Shown here piece by piece: positions 6,600 through 20,686 of a stretch of 64,000 nt of DNA. Within the stretch, counting starts at the first letter, position 1. Each line of letters starts with the position of its first letter. Below the pieces are notes generated by a model that was given only the letters and a program-made list of their open reading frames with translations, was not told the DNA's origin and searched no databases. The DNA lies in the NCBI RefSeq assembly GCF_015169395.1, contig NZ_CP063458.1:6262001-6326000 (forward strand), in the 5' to 3' direction. Source of the stretch: Humisphaera borealis. GTDB lineage: Bacteria; Planctomycetota; Phycisphaerae; Tepidisphaerales; Tepidisphaeraceae. The translations under genes were made by a program, and so were the position numbers.

Positions 6600-9497
6600 T
6601 CACAGTCGGGTCACTTCAATGTAGTTGATGCGCGTCGTCCCCGTCGCAGCGCTGCCGATGCCCAGCAGCAGCCGGCCGTCAGCCACCGTCACCGTCACCG
6701 CTTTGCTGGCAAACGCGTTCGCCCCCAGGCTGAGCTGGCTGAAGGCGTTCACACCCTCGATATACACATTGTTCTTTGAAGTCGCCGACCCATCCCCCAC
6801 GCTGACTGTCACCAGGTAGGTTCCGTTCGCCACGGCCAGTTCCCATCGCCCGCCGGCGATCACGCCGACGTTCGTATCAAGAAGCTGGTTCGAGTTCTTG
6901 TTTCGGTCCACGACGCTGGCGGCGTGGCTCACGGTCCAGCCGTAGTTCTGGCCGTTGCGACTACCGAACGTTCCACCGGCGTCGACCAGGTAACCTGCGA
7001 CCGTCGGTGCTGCGCCCGGCTGGAAGTTCACCCTGATCGGGGACGATACCGGCGGCGGGGGAGGGGGCGGCGAAGTGGGCGGAGGAGAGGTCGGCGGCGG
7101 CGAGGTTCCTGCTGGCGCGATCTCAACATAGTTAATCCGCGTCGTGCCCGTCGCGGCGCTGCCGATGGCGACCGTCAGCCGGCCATCAGTCACACTCACC
7201 GATACCATCCTGGACGCAAACGCACCGGTCGCCAGGGGCACGTAATTGAACGTGGAGATGCCCTCGACATAGACGTTGTTTCGGGACGACGCCGCCGCAT
7301 CGCCGACGCTGACCTTGACCGAGTAAGACCCGTTCGGCACTACCAGTTCCCACCGTGCCGCCGCCTTCACGCCGACGTTGGTATCCAGCAGTTGGTTGCT
7401 GTTCTTGTTGCGGTCCACGACGGCATCGGTATGGCTGGTGGTCCAGCCGTAGGTTCGGCCGTTGCGAGCGGCAAAGGTCTGACCGGCATCCACCAGATAC
7501 CCGCTGACGGTCGGAGCAGCCGCCGGCTGGAAGTTGACCCGAACCAGCTCCGCAGCGGGCGGCGACGTGCCGGCCGGGGCATAGCGGGCGGTGTACGTTG
7601 TGTTCACGTCGGGCGTGGAGATCCCGTGACTCGCCGCGCCGCCGTCGGACCACCCGACAAAGTCGTACCGAATCCCGCCGATCAGTTGCGCCGCCGGCGC
7701 ACCCAGCGACCGAGCAATGCCCGCCACGCCGGTGAACACCTTGCCGCTGGTGATCGGCGATCCGTCGAGCGTCAGCGCGAACCCGCTGGTGACGACACCG
7801 CCGACGCTGGCGTTGATCGTCACCTCGGATTTGACGGGAAAGATATCGCGTGACGTGGTCCGTGAGAGCCCACCGCTGTCGGTCGTGGTCAGGAAGATGC
7901 GGTACCAGACATTCGCCGCCGTCTCACCGACCGCCGGCACCACGAACGAACCGGATGAAACACCCGGGATCGAATCGATAAACGGATGGCTGTGCGTGTC
8001 GTGGTAGAAGACGACGCTCCAGCTCATCCGCGACGCGGGAACGGTCCCGTCTTCCGGGTCGGTCCCGATTCCAGAGAAACTGATGCTCTGCCCGGCGACA
8101 TACTTGAGTGTCGCCGCCGGCGCGCCGATCGTCGGCGTCGGGTACTGGTTAGAGACCGCCGTCAGCGCGACGGCATTGGATGCGGTGCTTCCGTTGGCGT
8201 TGCTCACGACGACGCGGAACAGCGCGCCGTTGTCGGCGGCAGCGACCGTTCGTGAATAGCTCGCCTCGTCGGCATCCGCGATATCGACGCCGTTGCGCTG
8301 CCACTGGTACCGCAAAGTCCCCGGCCCGCCGGCCGTTACGATGAAAGTGGCTTGCTGCCCGATCGGCACGGTCTGCGGCAGCGGCTGGGTGACGATGTTC
8401 GGCTTCTGGCTTTGGCCGTCGCCGACATACTCGATCTTCACCAGCGAGCCGGCGGCGGTATTGACGTCGCCGTGATTGAGCACCCAGAGTGCGCCATCGG
8501 TCGAGCGCTTCAGATCGATCGGATACTCGAAATCCGTCCCGAACGGTTGCAGCGACCCGGACGGATCGGCCGCGCTGATGGACTTGATGTACCCGGCGGC
8601 GAAGTCGGCGAAAAAGTAGCGGCCATCGTACGATGCCGGGAAAGGACCGCCGGCGTAGAACGCACCGCCGGTAATGCTCACCGCGCCATCCCCGGTGCCG
8701 TGCTGATAGGCGTAGATCGGATCGTTGTAAGCGGCCGGCGGCGACTGGCCTGCTCGCGGTCCTTCGATCCCCGGCCAGCCGTAGTTGGCACCGGCGACGC
8801 CGAGGTTGATCTCTTCCCAGGTGTCGAGCCCGACGTCGTTGATGTGCAGCCTGCCGGTCCCTGGCTGGAAATCGAACTGGAAGGGGTTGCGTAATCCGGT
8901 CGCCCAGATGGAGCGGTAGATGCCGGTCGTCTGGCCGTAGAACGGGTTGTCGGAAGGGATGCTCCCGTCCTTGTTGAACCGCAGGATCTTTCCAAAGGTG
9001 CTGGTCAACGGTGGCGCCTTGGTCGGGTCGCCATGATCGCCGACGGGCACATAGAGTTTTCCGTCCGGCCCGAAGCCGATCATTCCCCCCTGGTGAAACT
9101 GGGCCGGGCCCGGCAGATTGATGAGATCCACGCGCGAATTGGCCGAGGCGACGTCGCCCGAGGCGGTGAACCTGGTGACCACATTGTGGACGTCCGGCGA
9201 GGCGCTGGTCCAGTAGGCATAGAGGTAGCCGTTGCTGGCAAACTGAGGATCGACCGCCACTCCGAGCAGGCCGGTCTCGGCAGCCACCCTGACCGGCAGC
9301 GTGGCGAAAGGCGCTGGAAGCAGGGTTCCGTTCTTGACGACCCGAATCTGCCCCGACTTCTGCTGCGCGACGAAAACCCGGCCATCCGGGGCAACCGTCA
9401 TGCCGCTGGCGTACGGAATGCTGGGCACGACCGTGGTTTCTATGAAACCGGCAGGTACCTTCAGCAACAGCCGGGCTTCCAGGGACTCGATCTTCAT
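6600..9497 (-). CDS. Secreted PQQ-type sugar dehydrogenase with Ig and two malectin-like domains
   Basis: The 965-residue protein starts MKIESLEARLLL, a LEPR-XLL-like tag of planctomycete surface proteins. Residues about 15-355 form a soluble glucose/aldose dehydrogenase beta-propeller (GLLGVAVDPQFASNGYLYAYW, PDGKLYVPVGDHGDP, GLRNPFQFDFQPGTG) that in known relatives uses PQQ and calcium. An Ig-like domain follows (about 365-460, RYQWQRNGVDIADADEASY), then a linker domain. Two tandem malectin-like domains of about 145 residues come last, each with NFQPGAAPTVxGYLVDAG, YGWT and ATGTTRINYVE; a Pro/Ser/Thr linker separates them. It probably oxidises or binds sugars outside the cell. The two malectin copies are about 60-70 percent identical by eye, so they come from recent duplication. 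The ribosome site is weak. Confidence 0.85.
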   Translation of the reverse strand: MKIESLEARLLLKVPAGFIETTVVPSIPYASGMTVAPDGRVFVAQQKSGQIRVVKNGTLLPAPFATLPVRVAAETGLLGVAVDPQFASNGYLYAYWTSASPDVHNVVTRFTASGDVASANSRVDLINLPGPAQFHQGGMIGFGPDGKLYVPVGDHGDPTKAPPLTSTFGKILRFNKDGSIPSDNPFYGQTTGIYRSIWATGLRNPFQFDFQPGTGRLHINDVGLDTWEEINLGVAGANYGWPGIEGPRAGQSPPAAYNDPIYAYQHGTGDGAVSITGGAFYAGGPFPASYDGRYFFADFAAGYIKSISAADPSGSLQPFGTDFEYPIDLKRSTDGALWVLNHGDVNTAAGSLVKIEYVGDGQSQKPNIVTQPLPQTVPIGQQATFIVTAGGPGTLRYQWQRNGVDIADADEASYSRTVAAADNGALFRVVVSNANGSTASNAVALTAVSNQYPTPTIGAPAATLKYVAGQSISFSGIGTDPEDGTVPASRMSWSVVFYHDTHSHPFIDSIPGVSSGSFVVPAVGETAANVWYRIFLTTTDSGGLSRTTSRDIFPVKSEVTINASVGGVVTSGFALTLDGSPITSGKVFTGVAGIARSLGAPAAQLIGGIRYDFVGWSDGGAASHGISTPDVNTTYTARYAPAGTSPPAAELVRVNFQPAAAPTVSGYLVDAGQTFAARNGRTYGWTTSHTDAVVDRNKNSNQLLDTNVGVKAAARWELVVPNGSYSVKVSVGDAAASSRNNVYVEGISTFNYVPLATGAFASRMVSVSVTDGRLTVAIGSAATGTTRINYVEIAPAGTSPPPTSPPPTSPPPPPPPVSSPIRVNFQPGAAPTVAGYLVDAGGTFGSRNGQNYGWTVSHAASVVDRNKNSNQLLDTNVGVIAGGRWELAVANGTYLVTVSVGDGSATSKNNVYIEGVNAFSQLSLGANAFASKAVTVTVADGRLLLGIGSAATGTTRINYIEVTRL

Positions 9498-9752
9498 GGA
9501 TGACTACTTGGGAATACGAAATCGGACAATCCGCACGAAAGCACCCCGGTGGTTGGCTTGACGTCCTTCGCGAACACTAACAAGTGCAACGCGGCTGGCG
9601 AACAAAGATTCGGGCCGACCGACGAAAAGTTTTCCGCAACGCCATCCGGCAACGGGTGGGATTGCGGGGCGCGATCACCCGGAAATCCACGATGTGGCCC
9701 CGCAGTCCACTTCGGGTAATCTCGTGCGACCCGACAAAGGCAGGTATTTCCC

Positions 9753-10826
<1,074 letters not shown>

Positions 10827-10857
10827 GCAGTTGCTCGCAGGTCGCATCACCCGGGAA

Positions 10858-11168
10858 CGCCGAGCTCCAGCTCGGCTCTGCTTCGTCGGCAGTACTGCCA
10901 CCGATGTTTACCAATGTGGGCACCGATGGGCACCGGTAGGCACTGATGTCGAGTTCAACTTCAGGCCGCCTCGCGAGTCCGCCCCACAAATCAGAAGAGA
11001 TGAACGCCAAGCCGCCAGGAGTCCAAGAACAGACGGAGAGGTCGCGTATCGATTTCTTGGCGGTTTGGCGTCTTGGCGTTCATCCTCTTGATCGGAAATA
11101 GGTCGGATGCATTGGCGAGGCTCGGTGACCCTATTACCGGCGGTGCAGAGCCGAACTGGAGTTCGCCG
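10858..11168. repeat. Paired inverted palindromes, GCCGAGCTCCAGCTCGGC family
   Basis: The arms are 10858-10881 and 11145-11168, and they match as an inverted pair at 21 of 24 bases. Two differences compensate inside the right arm, where GAACTGGAGTTC replaces GAGCTCCAGCTC-type pairing, so its own hairpin is kept. About 260 bases separate the arms. Confidence 0.65.
10995..11089. repeat. Imperfect inverted repeat of GAACGCCAAG units
   Basis: The left arm (10995-11029) and right arm (11054-11089) are imperfect inverted copies that share ATGAACGCCAAG and CCAAGAA blocks. Such units (tool-like runs of CGCCAAG) are dispersed in many planctomycete genomes. No coding role is visible. Confidence 0.6.
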
Positions 11169-11384
11169 CTCCCGCCAAACTGCCCCGTTTGTTATCAGAC
11201 TGAGTGATTTGAAAATCTTTCTTCACACCTTCGAGAACTTTACGTTGCTTCGCCTCGGACCGGTGGCATAATCCGGTCGGCCACCTTGGAACGCCGGAAT
11301 CTATCGCAGGAATCCGCATCGAGGGAGCCGATATCACGCGTCGGGCGGTTGCGCGCCGACAGCACCATCGAAAGGCGGTCCCTC

Positions 11385-11816
11385 ATGCGGGGTCCACAGT
11401 CCGCGTCTCCGGAATACGCCTCCTCCCCCCGAGCCAAACGCCGGTTCACCGTTGCCGAGGCCAACCGGGCCCTGCCGCTGGTCAGCCGCGTGGTCGCAGA
11501 TATCGTACATACCCATACGCAGGCGATTTTCGTCCAGAGCCAGATCGGCCGGGCGACCTCCAAAGAGCAGCCCGCGTTGCAGAACCAGCTCGACAAGATG
11601 CTCGAACGGCTGGAAGACTTCGTTGACGAGTTGACCGAGATCGGCTGCGACCTGAAGGACTACACCCTCGGCCTGATCGACTTCACGGGCACGCACATGG
11701 GCCGCGACGTCTGCCTCTGCTGGAAGCTGGGCGAAGACAAGATCGACCACTGGCACGAAATGGACGAAGGCTTCCCGGGACGTCGGCCGATTCATTCGCT
11801 GCAGGAAGCGCGGTAG
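11385..11816 (+). CDS. DUF2203 family protein
   Basis: The chosen ATG at 11385 (MRGPQSASPEY) has AAAGGCGG seven bases upstream, giving 143 residues; the frame stays open back to 11286 without features. The sequence fits DUF2203: RRFTVAEANRALPLVSRVVADIV at the start, a central helical segment, and at the end LGLIDFTGTHMGRDVCLCWKLGEDKIDHWHEMDEGFPGRRPI. The family is small, cytosolic and of unknown function, and the conserved Cys, His and acidic residues near the end suggest metal binding (inference). The start of the next, interrupted gene follows within ten bases. Confidence 0.9.
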   Translation: MRGPQSASPEYASSPRAKRRFTVAEANRALPLVSRVVADIVHTHTQAIFVQSQIGRATSKEQPALQNQLDKMLERLEDFVDELTEIGCDLKDYTLGLIDFTGTHMGRDVCLCWKLGEDKIDHWHEMDEGFPGRRPIHSLQEAR

Positions 11817-11825
11817 GGGATACTC

Positions 11826-12350
11826 TTGGTTGACGATGTCAAAAAGGCTATCGCAGTATTCGTCGAGCACAAGCAATCAGACGATGTTGCGATATGCGCT
11901 GCGCTAGTCGCCCAGGGACGTACTCTCGCGTAAGCGGAGTCGCTTCTGGTCGTCATGCCAATTGCGTTCGCGCGAGTGTTACTCGCGGAACTCGGCGTCG
12001 TTTGCACCCCCACATACATTTTGCGGACACATTCTGGTGTCCAATTGACGCGTCGCTTCAGGGCGCTCCCAGTGTTCTGTGCTGCGATGACCGTGGCCAC
12101 GACGGGTATTGACCGCGATGACTTCCTCGCGGTCGCTATGCACAGTGCCGAACTCAAGCTCGTCAACCGCGCAATCTCCGACGGAGCGAATCCAAAACAT
12201 CTGCTTCTGGCCGAACCTGTGTTGATTCTCCCAAATGAGGAGCCTGGTGTTGAAGATAGCTTCTCGAAGAAGAAGCTACCGAATACCCCAAAGCCAGTGG
12301 AACCAGTCAATAAGGGCAAAGGATGGCTGAAACGATTAATGGGCGGCTAG
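11826..12350 (+). pseudogene. Unknown protein gene interrupted by an in-frame TAA
   Basis: A TTG at 11826 is preceded by AGGGGA at a good distance and opens the frame LVDDVKKAIAVFVEHKQSDD, which meets TAA at 11931-11933 after 35 codons. The same frame then continues for 138 residues (AESLLVVMPIAFARVLLAELGVV...) to TAG at 12348-12350. Composition and helix pattern run smoothly across the stop, so this looks like one gene of about 174 residues with a nonsense change. The part after the stop could still be made from the ATG at 11955. It ends in a Lys-rich tail (NKGKGWLKRLMGG). Its GC content is lower than that of the neighbours. I do not recognise the family. Confidence 0.65.
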
Positions 12351-12410
12351 CAGAAGTCAGGCCAAGAGTGATGGGGGAGAGGCGGGGTTCCATGGAAGGT
12401 CCTCGGCGGG

Positions 12411-12761
12411 TCATTTCCGCAACTGCACATGATCTCGAACGATTCGATCCGCCAACACCTGCCAGTCGTCGCCTTCGTCGGCAACGTTCAGCGTCTGGCT
12501 GTTGAGGAAGGTCGCCGGCATATCATCGATATACAGATCAGGCTTCGGTAGGAACGCCTCGAAGAGCGGCGCGATCTCGTGGCGCTCGGCGATCTGCCGA
12601 CAGTAGTCCCCGCCGTTGGTCGACCAGAGGATCAGGCGACAGCCGGCTTCGCGAAGTGTCAGCAGACCTTCCCACGCGTTCGGCTTGAGTCGCTGCAATT
12701 CATCGACGAGGGTGAGGTCCACGTCGACGTAGATCACGACGTTGGACATCTTGTGGGGCAT
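12411..12761 (-). CDS. Small HAD-superfamily phosphatase-like protein
   Basis: This 116-residue protein opens with VVIYVDVDLTLVDE, the DxDxT motif of HAD phosphotransferases. A second motif, LILWSTNGGDYC, and a late acidic motif, PDLYIDDMPATF, follow in the usual order. There is no cap domain, so a large or macromolecular substrate is possible. It starts six bases after the stop of the upstream Uma2 gene and is probably cotranscribed with it. An alternative start is the second Met (MSNVV) at 12749. Confidence 0.75.
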   Translation of the reverse strand: MPHKMSNVVIYVDVDLTLVDELQRLKPNAWEGLLTLREAGCRLILWSTNGGDYCRQIAERHEIAPLFEAFLPKPDLYIDDMPATFLNSQTLNVADEGDDWQVLADRIVRDHVQLRK

Positions 12762-12767
12762 CAGAAG

Positions 12768-13415
12768 TCACTTCAGGGTTCGAACCCACGCCTGGAACTT
12801 CTTCAAAACCGGCACAGTCTTACCGGCGGCTGAAAGCTTCTGGACCCAACTGAGCAAGTCGGCCGGCGCGAGAAACGGAAACGCCAGACTACGGTCGGCG
12901 TCTTGGTAGGTCCCGTCGGCGCGAAGGACCCGGCATTGGATACGACGGGCGGAAACATGCCAGACTTCAGGAACCCTCAGCGCGGCGTAGATCGGCTCGC
13001 GCGCGATCGCCTTTCGCGTCACCTCAACTTCAATCGCGAGGTCTGGCGCACAGTGGCGCCCGGGATCGAACTCGCCGGAAATCTGCGTCACCTTGTCGGC
13101 GTTCTGGACGTAAAAACATTCATCGGGCTCCAAGCCCTTCCTTGCCGCCGAGTCACGAAAGGTTGTAGAGCCAAGGCCGATGACCTCAAGCTCGAGTTCC
13201 AGACCCAGGAGCTCCACCAATCGCCCGAGCCACGTACCGTAAATCTCGTGCTCCGGAAGAGGCGACATGATTTCAATCCTCCCCTCGTCGAAGGCGACTC
13301 GGATCGCCCGATTGCCGATTTCGCTGAGTACGCTCTCGTAGAACTCCCAGGAGATCCCGTCCAGCACCAGGTGCTGAGGCGTATCGAGTAGCGAGGCTGC
13401 CGGCAAGGTCACCAT
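12768..13415 (-). CDS. Uma2 family protein (PD-(D/E)XK fold, DUF820)
   Basis: I place the start at the ATG of MVTLPAASLLDTPQHLVLDGISW (13415), giving 215 residues, the same length as its paralogue at 15045-15692. Core motifs are EIMSPLPEHEIYGTWLGRLVELL, LEPDECFYVQNAD, CAPDLAIEVEVT and REPIYAALRVPEVWHV. They carry the Asp, Glu and following basic residues of the nuclease-like fold. Uma2 proteins are abundant in cyanobacteria and planctomycetes; their biological target is unknown. The HAD gene follows at a six-base distance. Confidence 0.88.
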   Translation of the reverse strand: MVTLPAASLLDTPQHLVLDGISWEFYESVLSEIGNRAIRVAFDEGRIEIMSPLPEHEIYGTWLGRLVELLGLELELEVIGLGSTTFRDSAARKGLEPDECFYVQNADKVTQISGEFDPGRHCAPDLAIEVEVTRKAIAREPIYAALRVPEVWHVSARRIQCRVLRADGTYQDADRSLAFPFLAPADLLSWVQKLSAAGKTVPVLKKFQAWVRTLK

Positions 13416-13508
13416 GACATGCGATTGTAGCGTGGGAGCCGTAGGGTACGTCGTCCAAAATGCTCGGCGTTGGGTCCTCTTGCGGTGAAAAGGCACTCCC
13501 ACACTCAA

Positions 13509-14570
13509 CTACTCCCCCAGCGCCGCCCGCTTCTCCCGCACGGGCACCGCCTGCCCGCGCATCGAATCGTTCCGCCGAAGCGCCTCGGCCGACATCAGCT
13601 GGCGGGCCTGAGCTATTACGCGGTCCCACTGAAACGCCGGGCCGGGGTCCTGCTTGTTGTGCTGCACGTGGTAGTGACCGAGCACGCCGGTGTAGGCGCG
13701 CCACTGCGCATCCGTAAGGTCGGTTGTGATCAGTCGGCCGCCGGTGTCTTTGGGATAGTCGACGGTGATGCGAGGGAAGACCGTCCCCAGCGCCGCCACC
13801 AGCCGGGTGAGCGAGGCGTACTGCTGAGGCGTCAGGTCGTACTGGCGATAGGTCACGCCATGGATCGGGCCGGCGACCATCTCGTTGCGGTCGGGCCGAA
13901 GGATCGCCGACTTGTCGCGGACGCCGCCGTCGCCGAGCCGTTTCGGAATCGTGAGCACCGTTCGGCCGTCGGGGCCCTTCGCGTACCACTCCTTCAGCGG
14001 CACGGGATTGGTGTACGCACCCATGTTGGCGATCTCGATGCCGATCGACCGGGGGTTGGCCTTGGTGGCGTGAAAGGTGCGCTCCTGCAGATCGCACGTC
14101 TGGTAGATGGTGCCGTCGAGATCGAGCATGAAATGCACGCTGAGCCCGCGCTGCTCATGCAGTACCTTGAAGCACGACCGGCTCGTGCCGGCGACGTCGT
14201 AATGCAGCACGAATTGATCGACCTTCTGCTGCAACAGCGGAAGCGGCCAACCGCCGGTCTGTACCTGTTTCAGCTCTGCATCGGACAAGGTCTGCTCGCG
14301 CGTGCCGATGCGGGGCGTCGCGGGGTCTTTGAGATTTGGGGCGATGCGGTACGCGTTGTACCCGCCCGGATCGGTCCAGAGGACGACGGGAGCGCCGATA
14401 CGAAAGAGCTTGCCGGCGGCGACGATCTCGTCGCCCTGGCGGGGCGCGGCAGGCGTACGCGACACGGATGTATCCGCGGGTCGCGACGCGCTGCACCCGC
14501 CAATCGCCACGACGGCCAGCAACGCCAGCATCGTCCAAAAGTGCCGCCAGGGTTGCGAACTTGGATTCAT
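13509..14570 (-). CDS. N-acetylmuramoyl-L-alanine amidase-like lipoprotein
   Basis: The ATG at 14570 (MNPSSQPWRHFW) gives 353 residues with a hydrophobic segment and the lipobox AIGGC, so the protein is probably membrane-anchored. The amidase_2 domain covers roughly residues 115-330: FVLHYDVAGTSRSCFKVLHEQRGLSVHFMLDLDGTIYQTCDLQERTFHATKANPRSIGIEIANMG carries the zinc-binding His residues and the Glu of the fold, and GHYHVQHNKQDPGPAF supplies the final His and Lys. It would cut the amide between muramic acid and the stem peptide. GGCGGGAACCC lies upstream of the start. It sits 37 bases after a zinc-ribbon gene. Confidence 0.88.
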   Translation of the reverse strand: MNPSSQPWRHFWTMLALLAVVAIGGCSASRPADTSVSRTPAAPRQGDEIVAAGKLFRIGAPVVLWTDPGGYNAYRIAPNLKDPATPRIGTREQTLSDAELKQVQTGGWPLPLLQQKVDQFVLHYDVAGTSRSCFKVLHEQRGLSVHFMLDLDGTIYQTCDLQERTFHATKANPRSIGIEIANMGAYTNPVPLKEWYAKGPDGRTVLTIPKRLGDGGVRDKSAILRPDRNEMVAGPIHGVTYRQYDLTPQQYASLTRLVAALGTVFPRITVDYPKDTGGRLITTDLTDAQWRAYTGVLGHYHVQHNKQDPGPAFQWDRVIAQARQLMSAEALRRNDSMRGQAVPVREKRAALGE

Positions 14571-14607
14571 GGGTTCCCGCCGTTCTCGGCAAGTCGTTCG
14601 AACACAG

Positions 14608-14967
14608 TCAGTGCGCCATCCATGCGGAACGGCTCGGCTTGACGAGTGTCGCGTGGCACTTATCGCACTGCCAGGCGTCGGTGGTATCGCCAGATCCGAC
14701 GACAACCTGGTCCTCGAGCTTGTGCCTTCCACGCCGATGAAACCAGAGGTGTCGAAACGACGATCCTCCCAGAATAAAGCCGATGATGGATGTCCGCACG
14801 CTGGCCGAGCCGGGGGCCATCGCTCCGCCGCAGAGCGGGCAGATGACGGCGTCTGACGACTGTGCTTTGACCGCGTCATCGGGATATCGACGCCGCAATG
14901 ACTCAAGCTCTTTGTTCAGAGCGTCCATGTCTGAACCGGGCGGACTCGGGTCGTTTTCGGCTGTCAT
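14608..14967 (-). CDS. Small zinc-ribbon protein
   Basis: The 119-residue protein has two Cys pairs, CPLCGGAM (about residue 43) and CDKCHATL (about residue 100). They frame a short hydrophobic segment (SIIGFILGGSS) and are the likely ligands of one zinc ion. GGGGAGCGACC precedes the ATG. It lies upstream of the amidase gene on the same strand. The product is not otherwise recognised; a role in sensing or binding nucleic acid is only a guess. Confidence 0.75.
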   Translation of the reverse strand: MTAENDPSPPGSDMDALNKELESLRRRYPDDAVKAQSSDAVICPLCGGAMAPGSASVRTSIIGFILGGSSFRHLWFHRRGRHKLEDQVVVGSGDTTDAWQCDKCHATLVKPSRSAWMAH

Positions 14968-15044
14968 GGTCGCTCCCCGGAAATTCGCCGAAACAAGGGT
15001 ACGCCCAACGAGAGTCGGCGGAGCCCAAGCTCATGTTGCGGCAT

Positions 15045-15692
15045 TCACGGAAGCCGCTGAACCCACTCTCTGAACTCCACGAGCACGACCAGATCGACCT
15101 CATCCTCAAGTCGTCGAACCCAGCCCCAGAGTGTCGACGGCATTAGAAAAGGAAAGGATAAACTTCGTTCGGCGGGGCGGTACTTACCGTCGTCCGCGAG
15201 ATGTAGACACTCGATGCCATCAAAGGTCACGCGCCAAAGCTCAGGTACGCCTAGCGCGGAATAGATCGGCTCCCGAGCAACTGAGCGACTGGTGATGTCT
15301 ACCTCAATCGCCAAGTCGGGGGCAGGATGAATCTTTGGATCAAATGGTCCGCGAATGCCGCGGATCGCAGGGGCGTTAGCAATGTAGTAGGACTTGTCGG
15401 GCTCCAGGCCTCCGGTCTTCACCTCGTCATGGAACGTCGTGCTTCCCAGCGGGACGATCGGTACGCGCCTTTCGAGACTCATCAACTCAATAAGGCGTCC
15501 CAGGAGTTCTGCGAACGATTCATGCTCCGCCAGCGGCGACATGATCTCAAGCCTCCCACGGTCGAACGTTAGCTTGACGCTTGGCCTTGATTCGAACTCG
15601 GCAAGGAGTTCTTCGTACTTTGACCATGAGACGCGGTCCAGGAGTACATGCTCGACACTGTCGACGGGAATGAGCAGGGTGCTGTCGCTCAT
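15045..15692 (-). CDS. Uma2 family protein (second copy)
   Basis: This 215-residue protein is a paralogue of the one at 12768-13415. It shows LEIMSPLAEHESFAELLGRLIELM, GLEPDKSYYIANAP, HPAPDLAIEVDITSRS and REPIYSALGVPELWRV. The two copies lie within 2.5 kb and share the same domain order and length, so local duplication is possible, although they are far from identical. It starts 48 bases after the stop of parE on the same strand. The target of Uma2 proteins is unknown. Confidence 0.88.
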   Translation of the reverse strand: MSDSTLLIPVDSVEHVLLDRVSWSKYEELLAEFESRPSVKLTFDRGRLEIMSPLAEHESFAELLGRLIELMSLERRVPIVPLGSTTFHDEVKTGGLEPDKSYYIANAPAIRGIRGPFDPKIHPAPDLAIEVDITSRSVAREPIYSALGVPELWRVTFDGIECLHLADDGKYRPAERSLSFPFLMPSTLWGWVRRLEDEVDLVVLVEFREWVQRLP

Positions 15693-15740
15693 GATCTTCA
15701 GATTGTATCACGGCAATTCGAGCCCGCACGCAACCAGTCC

Positions 15741-17660
<1,920 letters not shown>

Positions 17661-17730
17661 CGAATTCGAAGTCCTTTTCGCGTCGGCTAACGTTCATTGC
17701 CCACAGGGTCTACATTGCGGACCGACTGGA

Positions 17731-17799
17731 GTAGGGTGGGCGTACTCGCCCACGCTGACGGCAGGATAACGTGGCAAGACGTGGGCGATTACGCCCACC

Positions 17800-17803
<4 letters not shown>
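17731..17803. repeat. Paired inverted palindromes overlapping the parC stop codon
   Basis: The arms are 17731-17754 and 17780-17803, and they match as an inverted pair at 23 of 24. Both are GTAGGGTGGG-type, like the pair at 1450-1604. The right arm supplies the TAG stop of parC: in gTAGggt, the TAG is read on the minus strand at 17802-17800. The element lies between parC and parE in one probable operon. Confidence 0.8.
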
Positions 17804-20337
<2,534 letters not shown>

Positions 20338-20686
20338 CCTTAGCCTCCTCAGCAATCCGCCACGGCATGCCGGCGGACAAAGATTCGCGTCCCATCGCAC
20401 CGGCCGACTCCTGTGTTCGGCACAACGCGACGCGTTCGTTTACAGCAGGCGGAAGCCGACGTCCAGTGGCGACCAGCGAATCAATGACCCGGCAACCTCC
20501 CGCCGTCGAGCCCTGAACCGCACACAGTCGATCTTTGCAGATTCTTCTTGCACGGCGACGAACATACCGTACAATATACGAACGTTGTAGCGTTGGGGCC
20601 CATCCGTCGTCAACTCGAAAATCGGGTCCTTCCGCCTCGGGTTCTCTTTCGCTCGCAGCGGCCTCCCGGCCGCGAAAGGGGTTCTT
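20338..20686. other. Divergent region between parC and the 20687 gene
   Basis: This 349-base gap contains the parC ribosome site at its left end and a good sigma-70-type promoter pointing right (20548-20575). The sequence between them is less GC-rich than the genes. No further gene is visible. Confidence 0.4.
20548..20575 (+). promoter_or_regulatory. Sigma-70-type promoter for the 20687 gene
   Basis: TTGCAC at 20548-20553 and TACAAT at 20570-20575 are separated by 16 bases. A short AT-rich discriminator follows. This leaves a leader of about 105 bases before the ATG at 20687. Confidence 0.5.

Larger units (their letters stand above)
10827..11384. other. Intergenic stretch with two kinds of palindromic repeat
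   Basis: These 558 bases between the MoxR and DUF2203 genes carry no convincing reading frame. They contain an outer pair of GAGCTCCAGCTC-type palindromes (10858-10881 and 11145-11168), and nested between them an imperfect GAACGCCAAG-type inverted repeat (10995-11089). Confidence 0.5.

Noticed and set aside
12777-12790. GGTTCGAACC sequence resembling the T-loop of a tRNA
   Set aside because: It lies within the coding end of a Uma2 gene, and no acceptor, D or anticodon stems surround it.
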